A DNA stretch of 64,000 bases from Mactra quadrangularis (lineage: Eukaryota > Mollusca > Bivalvia > Venerida > Mactridae), in contig CM046304.1 in the NCBI GenBank assembly GCA_025267735.1, forward strand, positions 12,524,001 through 12,588,000, given 5' to 3'. Shown here piece by piece: positions 1-11,131 of the stretch. The position numbers and the translations under genes were made by a program. Within the stretch, counting starts at the first letter, position 1. Each line of letters opens with the position of its first letter. The notes beneath the pieces are model-generated. The model was not told the origin of the DNA. It made no database searches and saw only the letters and a program-made list of their open reading frames with translations.

Positions 1-56
1 ATGTTTTTACACGGCAGGTTATATATTATTTAAGTATAATCAATTGTATGAAGGTA

Positions 57-659
57 TTACAATATTACAGAATCGTTTCTAGTTTTAAACGCTTTATATA
101 CATAATTACTCAATTTGTTTAATAGACTTTTATTATCCGTTTTGATCAGTTCTAAAAATTTATACATGTTAGGTCTGTTTCTATAATAAAATGGTATATA
201 CTGTTTTCTCAAATCTTTATATGAATCACATTCTAAAGTAAAATGGTACTCGTCCTCTAAATTATTACAATAAAAACATTTTCTCTCGCTGAGTTCAATA
301 TTATTTTGAGACCATCTACCTGTTTCTATACTTAATCTATGTGATGACACCCTTAGTTTTGTTAACTCTATTCTATGTTTATCTAATATAATGATATCTA
401 AATACTTTTGAAATTTGAAATCTGCTATTTCACGGTAAAATAACGCCCTGCTCGAATTATTTATTCTCGCATACCAGTTTTGCACAAAATTATCATTTAA
501 TCGTTGTTTTACGAGGCTCAAAAATAAATCCTTATCCCCTACTGTTTGTGTATACCATACTTCATAGAAACCGAGTGAGCTCAGTAAATCTTTAACAAGA
601 GAACACCAATTAACTTTATTCGGCATGGTTTCTAAATCATTCTTGAGCATAGTGTATAC
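57..659 (-). pseudogene. Frameshifted C-terminal part of LINE ORF2 (CCHC zinc-knuckle region)
   Basis: Continuation of ORF2 in a different frame. It carries the LVKDLLSSLGFYEVW and LFLSLVKQRLNDNF segments typical of this LINE type, then CFYCNNLEDEYHFTLEC, a C-x2-C-x7-H-x4-C cluster found at the C-terminus of many LINE ORF2 proteins. The break lies in a seven-T run on the plus strand (660-666; seven A in coding sense). One base too many there explains the shift. The ATG at 650 is internal and is not a real start. The element's 3' UTR runs towards position 1; I cannot place its end. Confidence 0.82.
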
Positions 660-3537
660 TTTTTTTAATATATTTATTGTCGGAAGTGTATATGATTTTT
701 AGCCAATATTTAATGATGTTATTCATACGAAGTGTTTTAAATGATACACGACCCAGCTCACCGTATATGAAATCGTTTTGGGTAGTTTTCTTTACACCTA
801 AGATATTTTTACAAAATTGTATGTGAACTCTCTCAATAGCAGTGCCGGCGTTAAATCCCCATACTTGGCTTCCGTAATTCAAGATGGGTTTTATTAATTT
901 ATCGAATAATTCCAGTCTATGTGAGATCGATATATTAGTAAATTTGTAAAGATATTTATTCATGGCGAAGATAGCTTTGAGAGCTTGACCAGCTAGCGTA
1001 TTTTGTGCTTCAGTAAAAGACCCACCGGATGTGAATACAACCCCAAGATATGTGAACTTTTTAACGATTTCTAATATTTCATTATTGTAATAAAAATGTA
1101 GATCCCCAGGTAGTAAACCCCCCTTTCTAAAAATCATTATTTTAGTTTTTGAAGAATTGACAGTTAATTTCCACCGCTGGCAATATTCTGACAGTTTATT
1201 TAAGGCAGTTTGTAATTCTTCGCTGGAATTAGCAAATACAATTATATCGTCGGCGTACAGTATGAGGAAAACTTTAAATAAATTAACATCGATGCCTTCA
1301 ATATTACTATGAATAAAAGAATCCTCTAGGTCATTCAAAAACATTGAAAATAAGAAAGGTGAAAGACACTCACCTTGTCTGGCACCTAATGAGCAAGTAA
1401 AAGTGTCGCTTAATTGATTTAAGTATTTAATTCTGCTTTTAACAGACTTATACATAGATTGTATGGTATTTAAAATATTACCCCTTATTCCCAATTTAAT
1501 TAATTTATACCACAAGTTTTCACGAACTACGTAATCAAATGCTTTAGAGAAATCAATAAATGCGCAATAAAGTTGCTTGCCTTGATTTAACATATGATTA
1601 ATGAGTCCGTGTAGCACGAAAATGTTGTCAGTCGTACTCATACCGGATCGAAACCCGGCCTGAGCTTCGATATAAACGTTATATTGCTCGGCCCAGTTTG
1701 ATAGTCTATTATTTATAATTCTTGAATATAATTTGCCTATGACGCTCAGTAACGTGACCCCCCTAAAATGTTCCACATTATTTATGCTATGTTTCTTATG
1801 AAGGGGTATAATATAACCTTCAGTCCAACTCTGAGGGAAATAACCTCTTTTAAAAACAACATTGAATAAAAGCAATAGTGACTTTAGAAACACGTGTTTA
1901 CCGTGTATAATGAATTCATTAAGTATATCGTCCGGTCCCCCGCTTTTGCCGTGTTTTAATTGATTAATAGCTGTTTTGATTTCTTGTTCTTTGATTTCAT
2001 AATTCAATTCTTCAAACATGACCATAAGTTCGTTTTTCTCATATCTGTTTATGAAATGTAAAACATCTTCGTCTGGTGAATAAAATGGGTCGGACGGGTT
2101 ATTTACTGCTTTAAAATATTGTTCAAATGTACTTAGTGGTATGGTAGACTTGCTTATACCTGCAGTTTTCTTCAACATATTCCAATAAAGTTTCGCATTC
2201 TTTAATTTGGCTTGTGTGAGTTTTAATGTTTCTAAATTATCGTATTCATATTTATACTTTCGTATGCATGATTTATATTGTTTTCTTGCATGTACCATGT
2301 TTATTCTATTAAATTCACAATTATCATTTTTATATGCCTTTAAGTGCCTATGGAATATAATCTTATTTTCGTAGCATTCTTCATTATACCAAGGTTGATT
2401 GGGATAGAGTATTTCTCCTTTATCTGACAAAATATTTTTCTTAAATAATGGTGATGCACTATCACATATCAAGTTGGATAACTTATCTACGCATTCATCA
2501 ACTTGTGCGTCTGTTTCTATCAATATGATACTATCGTTAAAGCTGTTTAATTTCTGAGAAAATAATTCAGATGATATTTTTTCAACGTATTCCGCTTTAT
2601 GATCATTATTCCATATATACTTATGGTGAATTTTGTCGTACTCATTGGCGACATTTTTTGTAACATTATCAATATTATAAAAACATAATGTAAATGATAT
2701 CAAACAATGGTCAGATAAAATATTGGGATCTGAAACCTCGAATAACTCAATATGATCAAATAAGTCACGTGACCCAATGACATAATCCACAACGCTAGAA
2801 CCTCTGTGTCCTACGAATGTGCATTTCCCTATACCCTTATCTAGACCGAATCGACCGTTAAAAATCCTCAGACCCGTTTGTTTACATAAATCAAGTAGTA
2901 ATGAACCATTACTATTAATACGTCCTTTGTCGCGAGAGTATCTTAAAATTTCTTGATCAATATTGTAATCATCTGGCAAAATATCTGAAAGATGTGTATT
3001 ATTATCGTCCGTAACATAATCCGGTAAGTTAGAGGTTCTAGCGTTCATATCACCACATAACATAATACTGTACTGGTCATGTTTACCATGTATACTGGTG
3101 ATAAAATCTATTAATCTGTTGTATACATTGATATCAATCATATTTTGACGACTACTGTCATCTGGAACAACATAACATAAACATACAAACAAATCGTGAT
3201 CCATAAATAGTTTGGTACCCTGTATTTTTATACAAATAATATCGTCCTGACTCTGGAAAACCAGTGTTTCATCACTTACTAAATTAGTTCTTATGTATAT
3301 AGCAATACCTCCTGAAGATCGTTTTGTATTCTTTTTTATCGAAGTCCTATTCAAAGAAAAGTGTTCAAAATTGTCTACTCTAATATCCGATAAAGAATTC
3401 GTCCACGTTTCCGTTAACATCACAATGTCATTGTTATTAAATACATTTAATAATTCTTCTGATTTTAACTTGTTTGTTCGTTTTGAAATCAAACCCTGCA
3501 CATTAAGTAATGCACACCGTACCCTCTCCTCGTGTCC
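637..3537 (-). CDS. Non-LTR retrotransposon ORF2: AP-type endonuclease and reverse transcriptase (main part)
   Basis: ORF2 of the same LINE. The frame runs from directly after the ORF1 stop. No ATG lies before the endonuclease core: the NVQGL motif starts at 3504, and the first in-frame Met comes about 27 codons later. Numbering from 3501, endonuclease motifs are LTETW (E31), CGDMNAR (D151, N153), VDYV (D239) and SDH (263-265), so every catalytic position appears present. Reverse-transcriptase blocks follow: GGPDDILNEF (521-530), FRGVTLLSVIGK (579-590), QAGFRSGMSTTDN (614-626), CAFIDFSKAFD (646-656), GARQGECLSPFLF (706-718) and the catalytic YADD (749-752). Known activity: nicks the target and primes cDNA synthesis there. 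The frame ends early at 637 after a homopolymer frameshift; the C-terminal part continues in another frame (next entry). Confidence 0.9.
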   Translation of the reverse strand, partial: GHEERVRCALLNVQGLISKRTNKLKSEELLNVFNNNDIVMLTETWTNSLSDIRVDNFEHFSLNRTSIKKNTKRSSGGIAIYIRTNLVSDETLVFQSQDDIICIKIQGTKLFMDHDLFVCLCYVVPDDSSRQNMIDINVYNRLIDFITSIHGKHDQYSIMLCGDMNARTSNLPDYVTDDNNTHLSDILPDDYNIDQEILRYSRDKGRINSNGSLLLDLCKQTGLRIFNGRFGLDKGIGKCTFVGHRGSSVVDYVIGSRDLFDHIELFEVSDPNILSDHCLISFTLCFYNIDNVTKNVANEYDKIHHKYIWNNDHKAEYVEKISSELFSQKLNSFNDSIILIETDAQVDECVDKLSNLICDSASPLFKKNILSDKGEILYPNQPWYNEECYENKIIFHRHLKAYKNDNCEFNRINMVHARKQYKSCIRKYKYEYDNLETLKLTQAKLKNAKLYWNMLKKTAGISKSTIPLSTFEQYFKAVNNPSDPFYSPDEDVLHFINRYEKNELMVMFEELNYEIKEQEIKTAINQLKHGKSGGPDDILNEFIIHGKHVFLKSLLLLFNVVFKRGYFPQSWTEGYIIPLHKKHSINNVEHFRGVTLLSVIGKLYSRIINNRLSNWAEQYNVYIEAQAGFRSGMSTTDNIFVLHGLINHMLNQGKQLYCAFIDFSKAFDYVVRENLWYKLIKLGIRGNILNTIQSMYKSVKSRIKYLNQLSDTFTCSLGARQGECLSPFLFSMFLNDLEDSFIHSNIEGIDVNLFKVFLILYADDIIVFANSSEELQTALNKLSEYCQRWKLTVNSSKTKIMIFRKGGLLPGDLHFYYNNEILEIVKKFTYLGVVFTSGGSFTEAQNTLAGQALKAIFAMNKYLYKFTNISISHRLELFDKLIKPILNYGSQVWGFNAGTAIERVHIQFCKNILGVKKTTQNDFIYGELGRVSFKTLRMNNIIKYWLKIIYTSDNKYIKKSIHYAQE

Positions 3538-5061
3538 CTATGTTTTTTCTACTGGCTCACTATTCATGTGCACACTATTTTGGGAAAACCCACTTTCAGT
3601 ACTATCAATTGTGGTTCTATTTTTAGAACTAGGTGAAACCCGTTCATTTATCGTATTAATTCGTCTGCCGTATGGGCTAGACGACACAACTCTACGTTTG
3701 GTCCTGTTTAAAGCTCGTGAATTCCGTGATCTACCTCTTTCTGGGGATTTCACAATGTGTTGACTGTCCGACGGTATTTCACTCGGTGATGTATGGTTTG
3801 GTCCTGAAGACAGAGTTTGTTTGGATTTATTCTCCGTGGATTTATTGTTTGTTGGTTTTGTTGATTGTGTAACTGTGTCCATATTGGATATATTTTCCGA
3901 GGTAAGTAATGTGATATGTTCACTTGAATTCGTTGAATTCTGTGTATCATTAAGGTCCACTACGTTTTCATTTAAATTGGCAAACAATGAATGAGACTCT
4001 GTTGGTTTACACATGGCTTGTGTATCTAGACCGTGTAATGTTTGCCTGGCTGAACTTAAAATGTCACTGGTTGATTCTGGTTGACTTCCATGTATTAAAC
4101 TATGCTCCATGTCATCATTTACCATTGATCTTGATATTTTATCTAGCCATTTGTTCCTATCATCAATATACATGTTACGTTGATGTTCCATGGGGTTACT
4201 GCCACTGATTAACCCAGTATTGTTCGATGATTTTGAGCTTGCACCGCGTTTATCTGTGATGTTATGTAAAAGTTCGAACCTATTGCCTCTAACTAGTCGG
4301 TTCCAGTCAGGTAGTTCATCCCATATAATGGTATTGTTCATAATCAGTTTGGCTGGGTAAACAATAGATACTTTAGATCTTGGGTTGTTACGTTTACACT
4401 CCTTATAACGAGGCCACAGGCGCGATCTGGCTTCCTGTATTTCTTTTGGAAAGTCATACTCAATTGATACACCACAGTTGGTGTTTTTTAACATAGTTAC
4501 TTTGCTCATTATCAGATCTATATTGGTATAATCTCGAAACAGCACTATGATAGGTCTTCTATTAAAATGTCTACCAGGTGTCCTAGCTCCTAACCTATGT
4601 GATCTTTCAATAAAAATGTCACCTGACTGTATATTCATATTGGCTGCCAAAAAATTTGATATAATATTGCTGCAATTTTCATCTGGTTTTTCCATAAAGC
4701 CTTTAAATATCAAATTGTTTCTGCGTTGCCTCGCTTCTTGGTCAATTGATTTATAGGTGATCGTTTTCAATAAGTCATTCTGAGCATTACTGATCGTGGT
4801 TAATTCCGACATTCTATTGTTTACTTTTTCAACTGAGTTTTGTAGTGAAAGCATACCTTTTGTACAGTTGGCTTGTTCGTCACGTATAACTTTAACATTT
4901 TCAAAAATGAGATTTAATTTAACATCCATGGTACTTGTTTCAAAGTTAGTGTCATTGACATACCAATTTTGTTGATTTACTGTTGTATTTTCATTTTGGC
5001 GCTCGGCCATTATTTCAAATCTGTTCTGAGTGTGAACTGCAAAATCGTAGTTTGATGCCAT
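3538..5061 (-). CDS. Non-LTR retrotransposon ORF1 protein (L1-like RNA-binding protein)
   Basis: ORF1 of the LINE occupying the left end. The frame opens at 5067 with a GTG; the first ATG is at 5061, giving 507 aa. Seen: a Leu/Ile-rich helical stretch at about residues 50-110, likely a coiled coil for trimer formation. Next comes a block with RRNNLIFKGF, IERSHRLG and RPIIVLFRDY (about 115-185) that matches the RRM of L1/Tx1-type ORF1 proteins. Then follows the C-terminal domain with EARSRLWPRYKECKR (about 212-226). The last 230 residues are Ser/Thr/Asn-rich and probably disordered. Known role of the family: nucleic-acid chaperone that coats the element RNA. It ends in TAG at 3540-3538; ORF2 follows in the same frame. 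The reading frame is intact, so this copy is young. Clade is uncertain. Confidence 0.88.
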   Translation of the reverse strand: MASNYDFAVHTQNRFEIMAERQNENTTVNQQNWYVNDTNFETSTMDVKLNLIFENVKVIRDEQANCTKGMLSLQNSVEKVNNRMSELTTISNAQNDLLKTITYKSIDQEARQRRNNLIFKGFMEKPDENCSNIISNFLAANMNIQSGDIFIERSHRLGARTPGRHFNRRPIIVLFRDYTNIDLIMSKVTMLKNTNCGVSIEYDFPKEIQEARSRLWPRYKECKRNNPRSKVSIVYPAKLIMNNTIIWDELPDWNRLVRGNRFELLHNITDKRGASSKSSNNTGLISGSNPMEHQRNMYIDDRNKWLDKISRSMVNDDMEHSLIHGSQPESTSDILSSARQTLHGLDTQAMCKPTESHSLFANLNENVVDLNDTQNSTNSSEHITLLTSENISNMDTVTQSTKPTNNKSTENKSKQTLSSGPNHTSPSEIPSDSQHIVKSPERGRSRNSRALNRTKRRVVSSSPYGRRINTINERVSPSSKNRTTIDSTESGFSQNSVHMNSEPVEKT

Positions 5062-5067
5062 TTTCAC

Positions 5068-6344
5068 ACTAGAATAACACAGTTTACTGCCCGTGTTTAT
5101 ATTTATAATTCCTAGTGATGATTAAGACGTTGTGTAACGTATTTGTTATCCAAGATCAACACTAAGTTAATTCACTACAACTTTATATCCTCACCGATAT
5201 TTTGAATGACACAAAGGAAGTCACGTAAAAAGGTCAATAAATCCTTATTTATAATTCCAAATCAAAATTCAATTTTACCAGTGTAGTAATATTGTTGTTT
5301 TTCACCTTTTAAAACAATGTTTGGTTATTTAAACCTGTTAGTATAATAATAAATCCATTTTTCCTATTATTTTTTTTAGCGCTAATATTTTACGTACGCC
5401 ATCTTAGTATAATACCTATATTATATATAACAGTCAATGAGATGTGTTTCAATGCTCCCAGTATCAGAAAAAAGTACTTTATAAATACAAAATGTATATT
5501 CATTAATGCTACTTAAAATTTAGTATATACTATAATTTAGTTTAGCTCGATTGTGAAACAAGTTCTTACAATTTGGTTTAAGCACTTGCCCTTGGAAACA
5601 ACGGGGTAGGTTTTGGGATAGGATTCGAGGCCAACGCGGAGCTGACTATCCAATGATTACCAGTCCAACGTCGTAACCAATGCCCCGAAAGGCAGGTACT
5701 TTATTTTCACACACTGAACAAATAAAATTATTATTTGAAAGCAAATTACAGTGAAATTGGCAGCAGCAATTTGATAAAAGGATTTAGATTCGGTATAATA
5801 GAACAAAATTTAATATGACCGTGATGAGCAATATGCAAGTTTACGGACTGATTGGTCAGGCAGAGGAAGGCATATGGCCCAAAGAGCAGCTGAGAGCCAT
5901 TTAAAATCTGAAAAATTTCAAATAGCTTTTTTGGGGGGACTGTGTTGCACAATCTTTGACAAACAGACATGAATACAATGTAACACCTTTTTAAAGGTAA
6001 TACTTAATAATACATGTAACGTATTAAGTGGCCTTTTGGATGAATCTTATAAGATACTTAGACTAGTGCATAATTCATTAATCTACTAAGTGACTTAGAT
6101 GTTTGTATTTTGTAGCAGAAATAAGATTTTCCCCCTGGCATCATTCACAGTATGTGAGTATTTTAAATAGACTAGAAAAAACGGATATCAATGTTTAATT
6201 AGTTCAATTGAGTGCTTCACCTTTAGTTTAGTAAAACTATTCACAGTAGGCTATCTGACATAAATTTTTATTCATGAAATAAATGAACTCTACTCACTGG
6301 TGTTTATTGGTCTATGAAACATTTGATATATTATATAACTCTAA
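5068..6344. other. LINE 5' flank and intergenic DNA
   Basis: AT-rich sequence that probably includes the LINE 5' UTR, with no clear boundary or target-site duplication found. It contains one tRNA-derived SINE remnant (5560-5705, listed separately). No coding region is supported. Confidence 0.5.
5560..5705 (-). mobile_element. SINE family D copy 1 (tRNA-derived)
   Basis: Read on the minus strand: a tRNA-like head with an A-box-like stretch near 5690 and a B-box-like GGCCTCGAATCC near 5625, then CCTACCCCGTTGTTTCC and AAGTGCTTAAACC. The same unit recurs at 33205-33415 and 56985-57140 in the same orientation, which shows that it is a dispersed repeat and not a tRNA gene. Confidence 0.65.
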
Positions 6345-6830
6345 GAATCAACAACTGTTTTGTACTTCATATAAACCGCTTTACGTTTATTTGCGTACTT
6401 CTATTTCGTACAAAATGATATAATTGTAAGGTATCAAATATTCGAACTCAAGGATAGATATTTTTCATTAGGTGACATACGAAAATGTACATGTATAAAC
6501 ATCACAACATTAAGATATAAAATACATGTAATTTTAACGACTTATACCAGCACAAGACGACGGGGTGAAATAAGTTTAGATAACACGCTGAATCAACAAC
6601 TGTTTTTGACTTCATATAAACCTCAAAGTAGGCCTATATTATACGTTGAACGTTTTTCTGTTTGCATACATCTATTTCCTGCTAAATGATATTATTAGTA
6701 TGTATCAAATATTTCTAACTAAAGGATCCACATTTATTCATGTACATAACCATCACCACATTAAATTTATAAAATACATGTGAATTTAACGGTTATTACC
6801 AACTCAAAACTACTGAAAAAAGAAAATAAG
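6345..6830. repeat. Tandem duplication, two units of about 245 bp
   Basis: Both units begin GAATCAACAACTGTTTT (6345 and 6590) and share CTTCATATAAACC, TATCAAATATT, ACATCACAACATTAA-like blocks and AAAATACATGT in the same order. Many substitutions and small indels separate them, so the duplication is not recent. No coding content seen. Confidence 0.75.
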
Positions 6831-8072
6831 TTGAATTCATTTAGTATGGAGAATTTAAATTCTGATGACTTTACAATTTTTATGGTTGTTTTTTTTTTTG
6901 AAAACTTTATTGTTAGAACTAAATGGGGAGGTAACTTGTAAAATATATGTCAATTTAAAATATAAACTGAATCTAAAACAAATTCATAACTGTGTATGCT
7001 TATTCAATATGCAATATATCTATGCATGGAATAATGAAAGAATGATGAACGAAGAATGGTGATTTTTAACATACTTTTTAGATTTTTATCTACTATCGGT
7101 ATACATCTAAATTAAAATCAAATATGAATACTGATCTGTCTAGCTGTACTTATTGCACCATTTTGCTTTTATTGTCAAGATGAATTAACGTTTCTTCTAT
7201 TCAGTGACATAATTTCATTATCAGTATACACGCAAATGTAATACATTGTACTTTACAAATAGAAAGGACTATCAAATTACACGGCCATTTTAGAACCAAT
7301 TTTCAAACCAAGTATTTCAATGTAAAATCTGTTACACAATGAAACAATATCATACATTTCCATTTACGGACAAATGACAAATACAGTAGCATATATCACA
7401 TATCATACAATGTTGCAATCAGTATTTTTTATTACACAATAAAGCGTTTAAAATCAATTTGAAAATAGGTTTTCATGGTAAAATCACAGCTTTAAACATA
7501 ACGAGCAATAAATACAAAGCAAGCCGTTTGTTCTAAAAGTTCCGATAATGTCATGAATATTATCAACATGCTTTTATCATAATGGAAATTGTGTGTTATT
7601 GTTATATTGTCAACAACAATTAGCAACATGTACTTCAACTAAAGGGGGTTTCATGGGGGATCTCTTATTTCAAAGAATTGTCATTAAAACCATCATAACA
7701 ACCGTATTTCTACAAAAATGATATCAAAATAATCAGTTCAAGGCTTATCTGTTCAAACTCCCTGCAGCGGCTGTTTTCCTTTTATCGTATAAATAACAAG
7801 TTAATTGCAATGCGTGACGTAAACTCTGTAAGGAGGTTGATCTCTTTTTCCTTAAAGGCATAAAATAATGACACCACTGTGCCATATAATTATGATTTTA
7901 TATTTATATGTAATTGCACATGGGAATTATTTAAATGTTTTATTTGTTGCTCTCGGGAAAATCATATCGATCGACCTTCCTTAGAGTTTTATCTTACACG
8001 TGACAAAATGACAATTGGTGTCATCAAACTTTATAAATTCTGATCATTTTATAACAGACCTTTTTTTAGTTT
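6831..8072. other. Gene-free AT-rich stretch
   Basis: No supported gene, RNA gene or recognisable mobile element. Short open frames here lack codon structure or domain motifs. Confidence 0.5.
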
Positions 8073-8200
8073 AACGCCATAACAACACATTGTTTAGGCC
8101 ATAACTCGACAGCCAGTCAACCTGCGCACCATTCCTGTGCTGCGCAGGCTTAATTTCTGGATAAACTGTTACTAGGCGCTCACTTTTATGACATGCGTGG
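8073..8200 (-). mobile_element. SINE family A fragment (3' half)
   Basis: Reading on the minus strand gives the family A central block (TAACAGTTTATCC, AAATTAAGCC, GGTTGACTGGC) and the 3' tail (TTGTTATGGCGTTAAA). The tRNA-like head is missing. Divergence is high, so this is an old copy. Confidence 0.65.
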
Positions 8201-10166
8201 TAAAAATCCATTGCGTCAACTCGGCGGGAGCAAAATTATAATAAGTTAAAAGACTCAACGTGAAATTTTTACCGAGTTGAGCATGAGAAAATTTTACAAA
8301 TAGAAAAATACCATAAATTTACAGTTTTATCCCAATAATTGTTGAGAAGCTATTAAAAAGCTAAATATCCTAGAAACTAATACAAGTCACATAACCACAT
8401 AGTCACCAAGGAACAACTGGATAAAAATATTCTGAAAGTGTATCACGATCTTATGATAACATGAGGCCATAAATCTATTCAAAGCGGAAGATAACATTTG
8501 TGATAATTTCCGTAGCAAAAAGGTAATTCGTCCAGGCAAGGAAGTTAAGCAACAATTTAGAATCCGTTTGTAAATGAACTGCCCAAATAAGGAGATTTAT
8601 TAAATGTACAAGAACACGGAGGCTCTTGTACTTCACAGAGAAGAACGCTTTATGACAAAACATATCGCTGCTTTCTGTTCAAATTGTCAAAGTTTTAAGT
8701 GGGTTTGTTTTGTTTATGAAACTGCTGAAAAGGGCAAAGTTGCTTTTAACATGTTTTGGTCATAAAACGTGCTTCGATGTGACGTTAGTATTCCCCTGTG
8801 ATGTATAAACTAGAATATTAGCCTGTTCAAAGTGAGGAAACAAATAACATCGTTGTATGTTGTCAAACTCTCATTCAAAACAATCTGGAGACATTTCACT
8901 AAAATAGGATTCAGACATTAGATGTGGTAGTAAACAACAAGTTTAAAGACCCGGCGAATAACTCACTGGCAAGAAGAGATATTGTTATCTATACATGGAC
9001 ATGTGAAGTCAACATTACCGAACAAGTTTTCAAAGCACACAATACCACACAGTTAAGCAGGATATTTTATTTAACATTTTTAAAATTTTGCTATAAAAGT
9101 GACATCACAAACAAACAACGAAAACAACATTCTTCGAATTTAGCAAGTTGACTGTGGACCGAGCCCATCGAAATCTTGGTTAGTCTAGTGACTTTGAGAA
9201 TGTGAGTGGTCCGACTGTGCACCAACTTTTTACAGACATTTAAGGTACTAGTTCACATATTTGGTTTATTTTTTCTATAATTTCAAAATACCATTCAGTG
9301 TCTGTAATTGTGTCAAAAATATTAGTTCTTATGTTGTTGCAAGAAATATACAATAAAGTCACAAAAATGCACTAAAAGAGTCTATACCGTGACATACGGG
9401 GTAGATTTTTACTATATGAAACACCATCATTTGTAGTTGTATTTCAATTTGCACTAAAAGTGTCATTATCAGAGCTTTGATTTAATGCTTCCCAAAATGT
9501 TTCTGTACAGTTTGATAGTTTTAGAAAAAGGTGATATTTAAGTTGAAATCTGTGAATGAGTACTTTTAAATACAATATTCTGTATACATCATTATTTGTT
9601 GTAATATTGGTTGTTTTTTTAATTTAATATAAATACTATGCTTAATCATTAAAATGATTTCATGTTTTACCATATCGCTTAAAAATGTTGTGGTTTAGTG
9701 ATCTATCATTACTTTCGTCCAGTAAAAGTATCATTTTGCTCGAACGCGAATATTCGGTGTTGATCAAAATTTGTCACGACTGGAAAACAAGAACCTAGAT
9801 ATAAATAAACTCGCATCTTAGGCCAAACCACCTATCCTCCTTAATTTACATCTTGGCAGAGAGTTTCACACTTAGTTAATTACAAATTATTACTACTATT
9901 ACAAATTTGGACTCCCGCTCCCCAGACTTCAGATTCCAACAGTGTACAGCCTATTTACATATCATTTATACATCGCTTGTAAATGAGGCAAAGAAGAAGA
10001 TATCACATTTAGCTCCTAATTAGAAGGCTAATTGATATGATTGAGTTAATTAAGTTATTAGTTCCAGCTACCATATTTCCATATTAATTAGTAAAATATA
10101 TTAGCATTTGTAAATAAACACATGGTCAGTATTGCAGAAGCGTATCCACAATTTCTCCAGAAACAG
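8201..10166. other. Gene-free AT-rich stretch
   Basis: Nothing coding is supported. The short open frames on either strand show no motif, no splice context and no similarity to the genes elsewhere in the window. Confidence 0.5.
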
Positions 10167-10279
10167 AGGGCTGCAACGATTCACTGGAAAGTCGATTCGT
10201 TTCGATGCAGTTCAATTTTTTTCTTTCGATCCTTTCGCCCTTGCAATGGAGTTTTGATGTATCGTTTTCGTAGCAGCCC
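10167..10279. mobile_element. Deleted copy of a hAT-like MITE (same family as 54725-55134)
   Basis: Starts AGGGCTGCAACGATTC and ends in the inverted form, CGTAGCAGCCC. It shares terminal and subterminal blocks (CGATTCG..TTTCGATGCAG; TTTTGATGTATCG) with the 410-bp element at 54.7 kb, but the middle is deleted. No clear target-site duplication. Confidence 0.6.
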
Positions 10280-10381
10280 AAGTAAAACCATTCTGATCAA
10301 AGTATCTTCATGATATTTTAACTTTTTTGTAAACATTTTAACCATTGGTCCCGCCAACAACTGCTGGCTTCACTCTAGTCA

Positions 10382-10690
10382 TATGCGGATCTAGCGGGGG
10401 ATAGTCAGGGAAGTCCGGACTCCTCCCTGAAATTTTTAAATGTACCCGTCCATGAGTGTATTTATTAATATTTAACCATTTTTAAGTTGCATGAAGTAAT
10501 TATTCACAGGCTCACTTCGCTCACCTTTGTGTTTAACATAATATTATATCTAATGTTAAGAATTTTTATAATGAATGTGTTGCATTTTCTGCAAACAGTG
10601 TAAAATATAGTTGTGGTTCAAATGTTTGGACCCCCTCCAACCAAATGTTTGGACCCTCCTAGAAAACAATTTTGGACCCGCCCCTTCTTG
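10382..10690 (-). mobile_element. MITE, GGGGCGGRTCC family, copy 1
   Basis: On the minus strand it begins GGGGCGGGTCCAAAATTG and ends in CCCCCGCTAGATCCGCATA. It shares CATGGACGGGTACATTT and the terminal GGGGCGG..TCC / ..GGATCCGC pattern with 51127-51338. No coding capacity. Confidence 0.6.
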
Positions 10691-11131
10691 TTATTTTGTT
10701 ATAACGTGTCAAGTAATACCTATACGGATTTAAGATACAAAGATACAGAAAATTGACTTGGACGTAATTAGTTTTACAGAAGTTAGAAATAACGACCTAA
10801 GTATCAAAAATTATACATACAAAATACAAAAATAGATCAATTAATACTACAATATGTAAACACAGAGCAAAGGGTGCGTCCTTTGTCCCAACTTGGCAAT
10901 GTTTACTGTTTGACTGAAATATGAATTATACACTTTTGTTTACTGGGAACCGGTTGGAGTGCTATAGTTTGAATCCTACGCAATTTAGCGAAGGAAGTAC
11001 TATGACCTTCGATGTCTCGGAACTTTGTCCAATTCCCAAAGGTGCATCCAATGGAATCAAACATATGTACGTTAGTTCTCCCATCACAGTAGGTTTAGAT
11101 AAAGTACATCTACGAGATTGTTGAACTTATT

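Noticed and set aside
655..670. Programmed -1 frameshift site in LINE ORF2
   Set aside because: The downstream frame requires a +1 (or -2) change at the A-run, and the A AAA AAG heptamer is not in the zero frame; a plain indel or sequencing error is simpler.
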